This document shows positions 8,365 through 17,997 of a DNA stretch of 64,000 nt, piece by piece. The stretch is from Eubacteriales bacterium. GTDB taxonomy: Bacteria; Bacillota; Clostridia; Lachnospirales; Lachnospiraceae. The notes under the pieces were generated by a model. That model had not been told where the DNA came from. It saw only the letters and a list, made by a program, of their open reading frames with translations, and made no database searches. Location: contig JAUNJN010000001.1 of NCBI GenBank assembly GCA_030533235.1, positions 62,001 through 126,000 of the forward strand, given 5' to 3'. Position 1 is the stretch's first letter; each line of letters begins with the position of its first letter. The translations under genes and the position numbers were made by a program.

Positions 8365-8937
8365 ATGAAATTAATTTTATTAGCAATATCGGCAGCTCTT
8401 GTCAATAATGTCATCCTCAGCCAGTTCATGGGAATATGCCCGTTCCTCGGTGTTTCGAAAAAGGTAAACACGGCGGCAGGTATGGGAGGCGCGGTTATCT
8501 TCGTTATGACAATCGCATCCACGGTGACAGCACTTATTTACAATTTCGTATTAGTTCCGCTTGACTTGGAATATCTTAATACGATTGTGTTTATTCTTGT
8601 CATTGCGGCACTTGTTCAGTTTGTGGAAATGTTCCTCAAAAAGGCAATTCCATCGCTGTATCAATCACTTGGAGTGTATTTGCCGCTTATTACAACCAAC
8701 TGTGCAGTACTTGGTATCGCATTAAAAAACGTACAGGACGGACTTTCCATTTTGGCATCGGTTGTAAACGGATTTGCTTCAGCAGTCGGATTTGCAATTG
8801 CGATTATCATTATGGCGGGTATTCGTGAAAAAATTGAACACAATGATGTGCCGGAGAGCTTTAAGGGTGCACCGATTGTACTCATTTCGGCAGGTCTTAT
8901 GGCGATTGCATTTATGGGACTAAGCGGACTTATTTAA
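8365..8937 (+). CDS. rnfA: RnfA, membrane subunit of the Rnf complex
   Basis: A 190-residue polytopic protein with six predicted helices, the pseudo-symmetric partner of RnfE. LVNNVILSQFMGICPFLGVSKK near the N-terminus and TTNCAVLGIALK near the middle are the diagnostic motifs; their Cys residues contribute to the intramembrane Fe-S centre that carries electrons across the bilayer. Length is that of the family. GAGGAGGAATAAGGC precedes the ATG. It lies between rnfE and rnfB in the usual order. Confidence 0.96.
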   Translation: MKLILLAISAALVNNVILSQFMGICPFLGVSKKVNTAAGMGGAVIFVMTIASTVTALIYNFVLVPLDLEYLNTIVFILVIAALVQFVEMFLKKAIPSLYQSLGVYLPLITTNCAVLGIALKNVQDGLSILASVVNGFASAVGFAIAIIIMAGIREKIEHNDVPESFKGAPIVLISAGLMAIAFMGLSGLI

Positions 8938-8949
8938 AGGGAGGAGAAT

Positions 8950-9738
8950 ATGGATATACTTTCAATAGGAATCGCAGCAGCGATTGTAGGTGTTGTAGGT
9001 GTTGTAGCAGGAATTCTCCTTGGTGTTGCAAGTGAGAAGTTTAAGGTTGAAGTTGATGAAACCGAGATCAAGGTGCGTGAGATTTTGCCGGGAAATAATT
9101 GTGGCGGCTGTGGATATCCGGGCTGTGACGGTTTGGCAGCGGCAATTGCACGTGGGGAGGCAAAGCCGGATGCATGTCCGGTTGGCGGAGAGGCCGTTGC
9201 GACAAAGATTGCTGAAATCGTCGGAGAAAATGTGGATTCCGTTCGGATGACAGCATATGTTCGGTGTGCAGGTGATTGCAATGTTGCAAAGGATGTTTAT
9301 GAGTACGTAGGTCCACAGGATTGTAAATTTGCTGCTAATGCACCGGGTGGCGGTGCAAAGGGCTGCGCGTATGGATGTCTTGGATATGGTTCCTGTAAGA
9401 AGGCATGTCAGTTTGGGGCAATTCAGATTGTCGATGGCGTTGCAGTCATCGACAAGGATAAGTGCAAGGCTTGCGGCATGTGTGTCGCAGAATGTCCTCG
9501 TCATATCATTGAAATGATTCCTTATGAGGCACAGGCGATTGTGGAGTGTAATTCAAAAGATTTCGGTAAGGATGTAAAGGCTTCCTGCTCGGTTGGATGT
9601 ATCGGATGCGGTATATGTCAGAAAAACTGTCCGCAGGAGGCAATCACAGTTGATAATCATTTAGCACATATTGACCAAAGTAAGTGTAACGGATGCGGAA
9701 CATGTAAGGAAAAATGTCCGGTAAAGATTATAAAATAG
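8950..9738 (+). CDS. rnfB: RnfB, ferredoxin-accepting iron-sulfur subunit of the Rnf complex
   Basis: A 262-residue protein with an N-terminal membrane helix (about residues 5-27). It is followed by the RnfB-type cluster Cys51-X2-Cys54-X4-Cys59-X16-Cys76. The C-terminal part has several further cysteine motifs, including CKACGMCVAECP, CIGCGICQKNCP and CNGCGTCKEKCP, for at least three more [4Fe-4S] clusters. RnfB takes electrons from reduced ferredoxin and passes them to the membrane core. AAAGGGAGGAG precedes the ATG. It closes the operon; degV follows after 15 bases. Confidence 0.96.
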   Translation: MDILSIGIAAAIVGVVGVVAGILLGVASEKFKVEVDETEIKVREILPGNNCGGCGYPGCDGLAAAIARGEAKPDACPVGGEAVATKIAEIVGENVDSVRMTAYVRCAGDCNVAKDVYEYVGPQDCKFAANAPGGGAKGCAYGCLGYGSCKKACQFGAIQIVDGVAVIDKDKCKACGMCVAECPRHIIEMIPYEAQAIVECNSKDFGKDVKASCSVGCIGCGICQKNCPQEAITVDNHLAHIDQSKCNGCGTCKEKCPVKIIK

Positions 9739-9753
9739 TTGATAGGAGAGAGT

Positions 9754-10626
9754 ATGAAAAGAGATTATGTGATTATTGCGGATACAACAAATGATCTCCC
9801 GATGTCATTTACAGAGGAAAATGGTATTGATCTTGTTCCACTTTTGTATGAGATTGATGGTCAGGCATACGGACGTGATTGTAATTTGACGCCAAAGGAA
9901 TTTTACGATAAGATGCGGGAGGGAGCGGCAACGAAGACCGCGGCTGCAAATATCGATGAAATATCCGAACATTTTGAGCCTTTTTTAAGGGAGGACAAAG
10001 ATATTATCTTTATGTGTCTGTCTTCCGGAATCAGTAGTACGGCATCAAATGCTTTTATCTGTAAGAGTGAGCTTGAGGAAAAATATCCGGAAGCAACGAT
10101 TTGTGTCATTGATTCACTTTGTGCATCAGGCGGACAGGGCATGCTTCTTTATCGTGCAATCCAAAATAAGAAAAACGGTATGACTGTCGAGGAAAACTAC
10201 AAAAACCTCGAGGAAATCAAGATGAATATCGTTCATAAGTTTACGGTTGAGGATCTTAAGTATTTGCAGCGTGGCGGACGTATTTCCAAGGCGGCAGCAA
10301 CAATTGGTACAATGATTAATCTAAAGCCGTTGCTTCACGTAGATAATGAAGGTAAGCTTGTTGCCGAGACAAAGGTCCGCGGACGTAAGAAGTCCTTGCA
10401 GCAGCTTGTTCGTAACATGGGACCTTGCATGGGAAGCTTTGCGGATAAGCAGGATGTCATTATTATTTGCCATGCAGATGTCGAAGAGGATGCAAAATAC
10501 ACAGCACAATTAATCGAAGAGCTTTATCATCCGGGTGAGATTATTTTCAGCGGGGTTACACCGACAATCGGTGCACATTCCGGTCCCGGAACAATTGCAA
10601 TTTTCTTTATGGGTGATGTTAGATAG
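9754..10626 (+). CDS. DegV family fatty-acid-binding protein
   Basis: A 290-residue DegV protein. The N-terminal YVIIADTTNDLP and the segment SSGISSTASNAFICK near residue 90 form the fatty-acid pocket, and EDLKYLQRGGRISKAAATIG near residue 163 is the family signature. Members bind a fatty acid and, as FakB, present it to the kinase FakA; no fakA is seen here, so that role is inferred. The ATG at 9754 is chosen over a TTG at 9739 because ATAGGAGAG lies six bases before it. It follows rnfB closely and may be part of the same transcript. Confidence 0.88.
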   Translation: MKRDYVIIADTTNDLPMSFTEENGIDLVPLLYEIDGQAYGRDCNLTPKEFYDKMREGAATKTAAANIDEISEHFEPFLREDKDIIFMCLSSGISSTASNAFICKSELEEKYPEATICVIDSLCASGGQGMLLYRAIQNKKNGMTVEENYKNLEEIKMNIVHKFTVEDLKYLQRGGRISKAAATIGTMINLKPLLHVDNEGKLVAETKVRGRKKSLQQLVRNMGPCMGSFADKQDVIIICHADVEEDAKYTAQLIEELYHPGEIIFSGVTPTIGAHSGPGTIAIFFMGDVR

Positions 10627-10671
10627 CACATCTTTTCATTGGCAGCATACACTAAAATAAAAAGGTGTTTT

Positions 10672-10941
10672 ATGCGGTTCCTGGAGCTTAAGGAAAAAGA
10701 GGTTATTAACTGTAAGGATTGTAAACGACTTGGCTATGTGGCAGATATTGAGTTCGATTGTAACACGGGAAAGGTGCTTGCAATTATTGTGCCGGAGGTT
10801 GGTAAGTTGTTTTCGTGTTTTGGTGCAGGGGCTGAATATTATATCCGTTACTGTGATATTGTGAAAATCGGACCGGATATTGTATTGGTAGATTTGGAGC
10901 CTTGTGATATATGTAAGGCATGTGAAAAGGGGAAACCTTAA
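10672..10941 (+). CDS. YlmC/YmxH family sporulation protein (PRC-barrel)
   Basis: An 89-residue PRC-barrel protein with the family start MRFLELKEKEVINCKDCKRLGYV and a Cys-rich end (PCDICKAC). YlmC/YmxH proteins are common in spore formers and their relatives, where they are tied to sporulation or division genes without a known reaction. The ATG at 10672 has AAAGGTG four bases upstream; an upstream in-frame start at 10639 has none. It lies directly before nrdR. The CX2C pairs at the beginning and end could bind metal; that is inference. Confidence 0.82.
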   Translation: MRFLELKEKEVINCKDCKRLGYVADIEFDCNTGKVLAIIVPEVGKLFSCFGAGAEYYIRYCDIVKIGPDIVLVDLEPCDICKACEKGKP

Positions 10942-10964
10942 ATTACAAAAGGAGAGTTTATTTT

Positions 10965-11420
10965 ATGAAATGTCCATTTTGCGGAGATGATAATACAAGA
11001 GTTATTGATTCAAGACCGGCGGATGACAACGAGGCAATTCGCAGAAGACGTCAGTGTGACGAGTGTGGAAAGCGGTTCACAACCTATGAAAAGGTTGAGA
11101 CGATTCCGCTGATTGTAATTAAAAAGGATAAAAATCGTGAGACCTACGATCGTTCAAAGATTGAGTCGGGTGTAGTTCGTTCGTGTCATAAGCGACCGGT
11201 ATCGGCAAGCAGTATTGAAAATTGCATTGACAACATTGAGAACAAAATCTTTACTCTTGAAGTAAAGGAAATCGAAAGTAAGCAGATTGGCGAAATCGTT
11301 ATGGATGAATTAAAGGATCTTGATCAGGTTGCATATGTTCGTTTTGCGTCTGTATATCGAGAGTTTAAGGATGTTAATACGTTTATGAGCGAGCTTAAGA
11401 AGTTACTTGATACAAAGTAG
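10965..11420 (+). CDS. nrdR: Transcriptional repressor NrdR
   Basis: A 151-residue protein with the N-terminal zinc ribbon (CPFCG and CDECG, residues 3-34) and RRRRQC, followed by an ATP-cone domain beginning near residue 49 (IVIKKDKNRETYDRSKI). NrdR senses nucleotides through the ATP cone and represses ribonucleotide reductase genes by binding NrdR boxes. Length is exactly that of the family. AAAGGAGAG lies before the ATG. No reductase gene is in the window, so its targets lie elsewhere. Confidence 0.95.
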   Translation: MKCPFCGDDNTRVIDSRPADDNEAIRRRRQCDECGKRFTTYEKVETIPLIVIKKDKNRETYDRSKIESGVVRSCHKRPVSASSIENCIDNIENKIFTLEVKEIESKQIGEIVMDELKDLDQVAYVRFASVYREFKDVNTFMSELKKLLDTK

Positions 11421-11428
11421 GAGTTGAT

Positions 11429-12049
11429 ATGTTAGAAAGCTACCTTGAACTTATCTCGGGCGGAGAAGGCGAGATTGTTGAGAAGAAATCTCGTTTTATC
11501 GGTCAGATACAACCGGTTCATTCTGAAGAGGAGGCGTATGCCTTCATCGAGCAAATTAAAAAAAAGCATTACGACGCACGGCACAACTGCTTTGCGTTTT
11601 CTATCGGTGATGAGATGCCGCTGCTTCGTTTTTCGGATGACGGAGAACCGCAGGGCACGGCGGGTAAACCAATATTGGAAGTGATTCGCGGATCCGAAAT
11701 TCACAATATCTGTATTGTGGTAACCAGATATTTCGGTGGAACCTTGCTTGGTACAGGCGGACTTGTACGAGCATATTCAGAGGCTGCAAAGGAAGCTTTG
11801 TGCGCATGTGAGACAAAGCGGTTACAGCGAATTTATCCTGTGACAATCACAACCGATTATACGGATATGGGAAAAATACAATACTTGATATCCAATGCGG
11901 ATGTGCGCGTTGCTGACAAGGAATTTACCGATGCGGTACGATTTTTCCTGGAGGTGCCTGTCGATTTGTGCGATAAGCTTGTTGCGGATATCACGGAAGC
12001 ATCCGGAGCCAAAGCTACTATCGAAATCGGCGATGAGCTGTTTGGTTGA
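11429..12049 (+). CDS. YigZ/IMPACT family protein
   Basis: A 206-residue protein of the YigZ/UPF0029 family. KSRFIGQIQPV near residue 20, FSDDGEPQGTAGKPIL near residue 68 and VTRYFGGTLLGTGGLVRAYSEA near residue 98 are the diagnostic blocks; the C-terminal part is the DUF1949 fold. Yeast and mammalian IMPACT relatives affect translation control, but the bacterial role is unclear. It ends four bases before the convergent ABC permease gene on the other strand. Confidence 0.9.
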   Translation: MLESYLELISGGEGEIVEKKSRFIGQIQPVHSEEEAYAFIEQIKKKHYDARHNCFAFSIGDEMPLLRFSDDGEPQGTAGKPILEVIRGSEIHNICIVVTRYFGGTLLGTGGLVRAYSEAAKEALCACETKRLQRIYPVTITTDYTDMGKIQYLISNADVRVADKEFTDAVRFFLEVPVDLCDKLVADITEASGAKATIEIGDELFG

Positions 12050-12053
12050 TACA

Positions 12054-13001
12054 TTACATAATCGATTTTACGAAGACACCGAGTATTGAAATTAATAAGA
12101 TGAGCGGGAGCACCTTGGCAAGCAGGGTGCTTTTTCTTATGAATAGGCTAAGTACAAATGTAAATAAAAATACAAGAAGACCGGCAAACAGCAGATTTAG
12201 AAGTTGTCCGGTTAATCCGTTGATTGTAAGGGTTGATACAAGCCCTGTTGCAAGAACCGGCAATATGGCAGTGGCCACGGACATGGCTTTGATTTGAAAC
12301 AAATCGTAGTGACCGAGTGAAAGATACATACGTTTTTCAACATCCTGCTCGAATAACAATAATCCAAGTAAACCTGAAAATAGGAGGAGCAACAGTGTGA
12401 TTTCATACACAGGAAGTGTGATACGGTATACCATTGTCTCAAATGAAAATACATCCTCCGTGACATTTTTCATTTGGAAGGTCTCGTCACTTTCTGTGTA
12501 GTAGTGATAACGTTCAATAAAATCAGTATTGAATTCCGGCAGATTGACTGTCTCCAATAAAATATCCTCGGCAACTATCTGATACATATTTGCAAACCAG
12601 GTTTCTGCAATGGCAGTTGAAAGGGAACTTGAAGGAGTCTTATATAATTGAATCGGGTTTGCATCTACGTGCCCCTTGATATAGTCTGTAAAAAAGCCGT
12701 TTGGAATAACAAATCCGCATTCCGCAAAGCCGGATTTGACATCGCGCAATAGTGTTGCTTCATCCTTTGCGAGATAAAAGGTATAGATACTGTTACTGCG
12801 GACGATTTCTGCGATGGTAAGATCTGTATAGTCGGATGGATCTTCGGAAAAGACGGCAACCTTAATGTCTGTGGACTGACTCTTTTCAGGAAGAAACTTG
12901 TAGATAACGGTTAAGAGCACAATGGAAGCTAACATAATTATATAGAGCTTGTGTGCCAATATTCGCTTTGTAAATACGGTAAAACGATTTAATAACTGCA
13001 T
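12054..13001 (-). CDS. ABC-2 type exporter permease
   Basis: A 315-residue permease with one membrane helix near the N-terminus (about 18-37), a large soluble domain (about 45-195), then a helical bundle of about five segments to the end. This layout matches ABC-2 permeases of the YhgE/YhaP or DrrB type that export lipids, peptides or drugs. It is the last gene of a three-gene minus-strand operon with a second permease (12 bases upstream) and an ATPase. Substrate unknown. No regulator gene is attached to this set. Confidence 0.78.
   Translation of the reverse strand: MQLLNRFTVFTKRILAHKLYIIMLASIVLLTVIYKFLPEKSQSTDIKVAVFSEDPSDYTDLTIAEIVRSNSIYTFYLAKDEATLLRDVKSGFAECGFVIPNGFFTDYIKGHVDANPIQLYKTPSSSLSTAIAETWFANMYQIVAEDILLETVNLPEFNTDFIERYHYYTESDETFQMKNVTEDVFSFETMVYRITLPVYEITLLLLLFSGLLGLLLFEQDVEKRMYLSLGHYDLFQIKAMSVATAILPVLATGLVSTLTINGLTGQLLNLLFAGLLVFLFTFVLSLFIRKSTLLAKVLPLILLISILGVFVKSIM
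12109..12138 (+). terminator. Plus-strand terminator inside the convergent permease gene
   Basis: AGCACC at 12109-12114 pairs with GGTGCT at 12126-12131 and is followed by TTTTCTT. It lies about 60 bases past the yigZ stop but inside the coding region of the minus-strand permease, so it could end yigZ transcription without any spare intergenic DNA. Confidence 0.5.
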
Positions 13002-13013
13002 AAAGAAACTCCT

Positions 13014-14132
13014 TTATATTCCAAATAATGCGTGGGCGAAGCCTGCAATCAAATATTCACCGGGAAGTACTCGAGAGATTGCTTGTATTGCAGAAGGCAG
13101 GAAAGCGTGTGGTAACAAGCCTCCGCCGATGTATGCGAGAATCAATGTGATACAAAATAATATCATATTGCCGGTAAATATATGACGGCTGATTAGGCCG
13201 ACCAGGTTTACGATAATTGCAATTGTGCATATGGATGGCAGAACGGTAAGAAGTCCGGGTGCAAACAGGCTTTTGTTGTAGATGCTGATACCGATATAGC
13301 ACGGAATAAATGCCAGATAAAATGCCGGAATTGTACAAATTAGGTTGCTTAAAAAAATGTGTATATTATTGATTTTACGCAACTTAAGAAGTTTGGTGAT
13401 TCCGCCGGAATGGCCTTGAATAAACGGCATAAGCACCACCGATAATAAAAGCAAGACAAGCATGAGGGCGGAGGCCAGATAATGTTGTAGGAGTGTTCCT
13501 TTTCCTTCATCAGTGGCATCCACGATATCCATATAGCTGTCTTTGTTCATTCGATCTATAAAAGTTAGATTTACGCGAATATCAAGGTCGTGAATCTCAT
13601 CCGCCGGAAAATCGTTTGCTCGCGTCACGTCAAGGACGCTGTAAATACAGGATTGTGCAATCGATAGATAGGCGGCATATGATAAAAACACTTCATTTGT
13701 GATATAAGAAGATACCGAAGATGTATCACGTACGATAATATCAAGCGGGGTATTGGTTCCGTCGACAATACCGTTAAAAAACTGTTCCGGAATCACAATG
13801 AAGAATAGGATATCACCATTTTCCAGCATGTTATATCCTTCTTCGATACTGTCAACCCGGAAAATCGAGGCAGTGTTTTTGACGCTGTCGACCTCCTGAA
13901 GCATTTCGACTGAAAGCAGAGTCATATCCGCATCCTCGCTTTCGGCCATATAGTAAGCTACATTGACAGCAGAAAAACTATTTTCCTTGTAAAGGTTCTT
14001 GGAGATGACATAGCCTGCACACGCACATACAACAAAAAGGATGCTCACGGATATAAGCATAGATGGTATATATTTTGTGACTCTCTTAAAATCAGCCCGT
14101 AAAAGGCGGATAAACTGAGAAAAACGATTCAT
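13014..14132 (-). CDS. ABC-2 type exporter permease
   Basis: A 372-residue protein with the same plan as its neighbour: an N-terminal helix (about residues 22-44), a large soluble domain to about residue 205, then six hydrophobic segments and a C-terminal GEYLIAGF-type end seen in ABC-2 membrane proteins. The two unequal permeases probably form a heterodimer driven by the ATPase gene whose stop lies one base upstream. Substrate unknown. Confidence 0.8.
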   Translation of the reverse strand: MNRFSQFIRLLRADFKRVTKYIPSMLISVSILFVVCACAGYVISKNLYKENSFSAVNVAYYMAESEDADMTLLSVEMLQEVDSVKNTASIFRVDSIEEGYNMLENGDILFFIVIPEQFFNGIVDGTNTPLDIIVRDTSSVSSYITNEVFLSYAAYLSIAQSCIYSVLDVTRANDFPADEIHDLDIRVNLTFIDRMNKDSYMDIVDATDEGKGTLLQHYLASALMLVLLLLSVVLMPFIQGHSGGITKLLKLRKINNIHIFLSNLICTIPAFYLAFIPCYIGISIYNKSLFAPGLLTVLPSICTIAIIVNLVGLISRHIFTGNMILFCITLILAYIGGGLLPHAFLPSAIQAISRVLPGEYLIAGFAHALFGI

Positions 14133-14133
14133 T

Positions 14134-14766
14134 TTATTCGCTCCTTAACATGTCAATATAGCGGATGCCTTGCGCCTGAAGTGCGGCTGTATCATAAAGT
14201 ATCCCATTCTTCAGCAAGAATACGCGATTGCAGAATCGGAAAATATCTTCGTCGTGAGATGCGACGATGATGCTTCCCTTTTTCGACAAATGAAGACGCA
14301 TGTAATTGAGTATGTCCTGCTTGGCGGGTAAATCGAGTGCAGCGAACGGTTCATCCATAAGTAATAGCTGTGGTTGATCCATCAACACTGTCGCAAGTGA
14401 AAGTCTCTTTTTCATACCGCCGGACATCTTGCGTACCGGTGTATCGATAAAGTTCATAATGCCGAGCGTATTAAGAGGAGGCGTGGAAAGTGCAGACAGA
14501 ATCTGCTGTTTACTTGCTTTCGTCCATAGCTTTATGTTGTCTATGGGCTTAAGCTCCTCCAATAGCGGATTTTCCTGCGGAATGTATCCGACGGACACTG
14601 ACGAATCCTTGGCATATATGGATGCGATGCATGACAAAAACGTGGATTTCCCTGATCCGTTGACACCGAGAATACCGACCGCTTCACCGTCGTCTATTGT
14701 AAGAGAAACCTGATTCAGAATTTGGTGTTTCCCATATGATTTTGAAATGTTTTGAATTTGAAACAT
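14134..14766 (-). CDS. ABC exporter ATP-binding protein
   Basis: A 210-residue ATPase. Walker A is GVNGSGKST near residue 35, the signature MSGGMKKRLSLA near residue 118, Walker B LLLMDEPFAALD near residue 140, and the switch His lies in IVASHDEDIF. An upstream extension of 25 codons is possible, but GAGGT lies five bases before the ATG at 14766, so that start is preferred. It is the first gene of the minus-strand exporter operon and is transcribed away from the chemoreceptor gene at 14958. Confidence 0.88.
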   Translation of the reverse strand: MFQIQNISKSYGKHQILNQVSLTIDDGEAVGILGVNGSGKSTFLSCIASIYAKDSSVSVGYIPQENPLLEELKPIDNIKLWTKASKQQILSALSTPPLNTLGIMNFIDTPVRKMSGGMKKRLSLATVLMDQPQLLLMDEPFAALDLPAKQDILNYMRLHLSKKGSIIVASHDEDIFRFCNRVFLLKNGILYDTAALQAQGIRYIDMLRSE

Positions 14767-14957
14767 AAGTACCTCATTTAGCTCTTTGAATTTATATTTG
14801 GAATTGAAATATACGATAACATTTTTGCCAAAAAAGTACAAGAAAAAGATAGACTTTGTTTATGCGATTTGATATACTTGAACTATATTTTGAGTATATT
14901 CGACATACATGGATGATATTATACATAATAATAAAAATATAAAAGGGGTATGATGGT

Positions 14958-16415
14958 ATGAATGGGACTAGACTGGCAAAGAAAAATGACCTCACTGTTA
15001 AAGTTATGACAGCCTTCGCAGTTGCGAGAATACTTGTTATGATATTGAATCATAAGCGTCAAAAGGCACTCGGATTATTTATTACGCTTTTTGCATTATA
15101 TGCAGTCGGAAATGTTGTTTTTCAGATTATACAGGATCGTAGTGAACTCACCAAATTCACATCCATCACGGCGTTTGCCGTATTGATTCTGATTAGTGGG
15201 TTTGTTTCTTGTTCCTTGTTAGAAGTTTTGCCGGTGTTTATTGTCATCGGTATGTGTGTAATTTATATGGATAGTTTTCATATATTCGTTACCGGGGCAT
15301 TGTCGGTAGCAGGATGCCTGATCTGGACAATTATGCAGATTTCAAAATACGGATTCGTCGCTTCGTTGGCGTGGATTGAATTATTCTTACTTGTTTTGAT
15401 TTTTGCATATGGAATTCGTGTTACATGCGAGCTCACACTGCATGATCAGGAAACAGATAAGCAGGAGATTCAGTATCATGTTGCTTATCAGGAAGAAATA
15501 AACACCAGTATGGTAAAGGTTGTTGAGGAAGGTAATTCTCATATTGAGCAGTTACAGGAGAAGCTTGACAATTTCCAGACGGCGACAGAAGAGGTTACCC
15601 GTTCCGTAGATGCGATTTCCAGCGGTATTACAGATACGGCTGAGAATATGGAGACATCCACAACCATGACACAACAGATTCAGGATGTCATCGACAATTT
15701 GATCGATGTAAAGGATAACACGGTCGAGGCAACGAGCCGTGCAATTTCTTCCGTTCAGATGGGTTCTGAGATAATTGACAGCTTGAAGGAACGTTCCGAG
15801 GATATTCATGTCGCAAATGAGGATGTTACGAGAGTATCGATGGAGCTTTGTGATAAGATTGTCTCTGCGGAGGAGATTACGCAGTTTATTTACCAGATTT
15901 CGAGTCAGACGAACCTGCTTGCATTAAATGCATCGATTGAAGCAGCGCGTGCCGGTGAGCAGGGGCGTGGATTTGCGGTTGTAGCCAATGAGATTCGTAA
16001 GCTTGCGGATGATACACGTAATTCTATTGACAACATCACGGATTTGTTGCGAGGGGTTACAGAGCTTGCCAATCAGACATCAGAGCTTGTATATCGAAGT
16101 GTAGACGCTGTAAATGAACAGGCCAAATACATTGAAGCGGCGGATGAGTCCTTCCGTGCAATTGCCGATGTGGTAGATGAATTACATAGCTGTATGAAAC
16201 AGTTGGATCAGTTAAGTGGCAATTTGGACGCATCGAATAATGCGATTATTGATGGTCTTGCAAATCAACAGGCAGCAAGTGAAGAGATTGCGGCCAATGC
16301 ACAATCATCGGCTGAGTTGTGTGAGACAAACTTAAGTGAATTAAATGGAGTTATTGAAGAATTAAATGAAGTTGCAAAGATTATCGGCAGCTTACAGCAT
16401 ATCGAGATTGATTAA
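14958..16415 (+). CDS. Methyl-accepting chemotaxis protein without extracellular sensor domain
   Basis: A 485-residue chemoreceptor. The first 155 residues hold about five or six closely spaced membrane helices with no sizeable outside domain. A linker follows and then the long signalling coiled coil, whose hairpin tip is [34 protein letters not shown]. The membrane part probably senses a membrane-linked or intracellular cue, as no ligand-binding domain is present. The tip binds CheA/CheW in this family. AAAGGGG at 14942-14947 supports the start. A second receptor of the same layout is at 40013. Confidence 0.92.
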   Translation: MNGTRLAKKNDLTVKVMTAFAVARILVMILNHKRQKALGLFITLFALYAVGNVVFQIIQDRSELTKFTSITAFAVLILISGFVSCSLLEVLPVFIVIGMCVIYMDSFHIFVTGALSVAGCLIWTIMQISKYGFVASLAWIELFLLVLIFAYGIRVTCELTLHDQETDKQEIQYHVAYQEEINTSMVKVVEEGNSHIEQLQEKLDNFQTATEEVTRSVDAISSGITDTAENMETSTTMTQQIQDVIDNLIDVKDNTVEATSRAISSVQMGSEIIDSLKERSEDIHVANEDVTRVSMELCDKIVSAEEITQFIYQISSQTNLLALNASIEAARAGEQGRGFAVVANEIRKLADDTRNSIDNITDLLRGVTELANQTSELVYRSVDAVNEQAKYIEAADESFRAIADVVDELHSCMKQLDQLSGNLDASNNAIIDGLANQQAASEEIAANAQSSAELCETNLSELNGVIEELNEVAKIIGSLQHIEID

Positions 16416-16684
16416 TATTCTTCCTCGATAACCTGAAAATCAAGATAATCGAAGTCGATGGATTCGATAAAATTGTCCTGTGTAAACCTTGTACGGGCAT
16501 GGCAAATAAAGTCCTCCTGGTTTGATTTTAGCCAGATGGGTTTTGAGAGATCAAAGGTGTAGCAAAGCTCTTCGAGCGCTTGGTACACCTTTTTTGTACG
16601 AGTCATAGTATAATCCTCAATGCATACAGTGTGATCATTTAATGTTTTGTTATCCTTTACAAGCTTACCCCATATACGAAACAT
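16412..16684 (-). CDS. Small conserved protein of unknown function
   Basis: A 90-residue acidic protein with no recognised domain, signal peptide or membrane helix. An AAAAGGAG site lies about nine bases before the ATG on the minus strand, which supports expression. It contains a K-rich region and an aromatic segment ([10 protein letters not shown]). It overlaps the last four bases of the chemoreceptor gene in convergent orientation. I do not recognise the family. Confidence 0.65.
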   Translation of the reverse strand: MFRIWGKLVKDNKTLNDHTVCIEDYTMTRTKKVYQALEELCYTFDLSKPIWLKSNQEDFICHARTRFTQDNFIESIDFDYLDFQVIEEEY

Positions 16685-16857
16685 ATATGTGTTCTCCTTT
16701 TATATAATTTACTGTTTTCAACCAATTTCATAATTGCAAAATCTGATTAGAATTATAATTGTATCCGGAAATAAAATCAATCCCGTCGACTCTTTATTTT
16801 TGTCTGCAGATATGCTAAAATTACAAAGCATGTATAAATCCGATAGGAGTGTATAAT

Positions 16858-17985
16858 ATGTATAAATTGATTACAACCGATGGTGCGGCAAAACGTGGTG
16901 AATTTCATACAGTACATGGTGTGATACAGACACCGGTGTTTATGAATGTCGGTACGATTGCGGCAATTAAAGGTGCTGTTTCGACGGAAGATCTGGAAGA
17001 AATCGGCACGCAGGTACAGCTTTCAAACACGTATCATCTTCATGTGCGTCCGGGGGATAAGATTGTGAAGCAAATGGGTGGTTTGCATAAGTTTATGTCC
17101 TGGAAGAAGCCGATTCTTACAGATTCGGGTGGATTTCAGGTGTTTTCGCTGACCGGACTTCGCAAAATTAAAGAGGAAGGTGTAACCTTTCGTTCACATA
17201 TTGACGGGCACAAGATATTTATGGGACCGGAGGAGAGTATGCAGATTCAGTCCAATCTTGCATCGACAATTGCGATGGCCTTCGACGAGTGCCCGCCTGC
17301 AATTGCAGAACGTAGCTATATTCAACCATCCGTTGATCGTACAACACGTTGGCTGGAGCGGTGTCAAAAAGAGATGTATCGGTTAAACCAATTGGAGGAC
17401 ACGATTAATAAATCACAGATGTTGTTTGGTATTAATCAGGGGGGGGTGTATGCTGATATTCGTATTGAGCATGCAAAACGGATTGCTGAAATGAATTTGG
17501 ACGGATATGCCATCGGTGGACTGGCAGTTGGAGAGACGCATGAACAGATGTATGAGATGATAGAGGCAACAGTTCCATATTTACCAAAGGATAAACCAAC
17601 GTATTTGATGGGTGTCGGAACACCTGCAAATATTTTAGAAGCGGTTGGTCGAGGCGTTGACTTCTTTGATTGTGTGTATCCATCCAGAAACGGTCGACAT
17701 GGACATGTATATACAAACGAAGGAAAGCTAAATTTGTTCAATGCGAAATATGAGACGGATGACCGGCCGATTCAAGAAGGATGTGACTGTCCGGCATGTC
17801 GCAGATACTCGCGTGCTTATGTGAGACATTTGTTAAAAGCAAAAGAAATGTTAGGAATGCGTTTTTGTGTCTTGCATAATCTGCATTTTTATAATAATAT
17901 GATGAGTGAGATTCGCAAAGCCATAGAAGAGCATCGGTATGCAGAATATAAAAAGATGAGATTAGATGGCTTTAATAACCATTAG
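16858..17985 (+). CDS. tgt: tRNA-guanine(34) transglycosylase
   Basis: A 375-residue enzyme that swaps guanine-34 for the queuosine precursor preQ1 in tRNAs with GUN anticodons. The active-site Asp89 lies in TDSGGFQVFSL, the nucleophile region GVDFFDCVYPSRNGRHG contains Asp271, and the zinc site is CDCPACRRYSR with a downstream His in the VLHN block. Length fits the family. ATG 16858 is preferred over GTG 16849 because AGGAG at 16845-16849 overlaps that GTG. yajC follows after 12 bases, the common tgt-yajC order. Confidence 0.96.
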   Translation: MYKLITTDGAAKRGEFHTVHGVIQTPVFMNVGTIAAIKGAVSTEDLEEIGTQVQLSNTYHLHVRPGDKIVKQMGGLHKFMSWKKPILTDSGGFQVFSLTGLRKIKEEGVTFRSHIDGHKIFMGPEESMQIQSNLASTIAMAFDECPPAIAERSYIQPSVDRTTRWLERCQKEMYRLNQLEDTINKSQMLFGINQGGVYADIRIEHAKRIAEMNLDGYAIGGLAVGETHEQMYEMIEATVPYLPKDKPTYLMGVGTPANILEAVGRGVDFFDCVYPSRNGRHGHVYTNEGKLNLFNAKYETDDRPIQEGCDCPACRRYSRAYVRHLLKAKEMLGMRFCVLHNLHFYNNMMSEIRKAIEEHRYAEYKKMRLDGFNNH

Positions 17986-17997
17986 GAGGACATAAAA

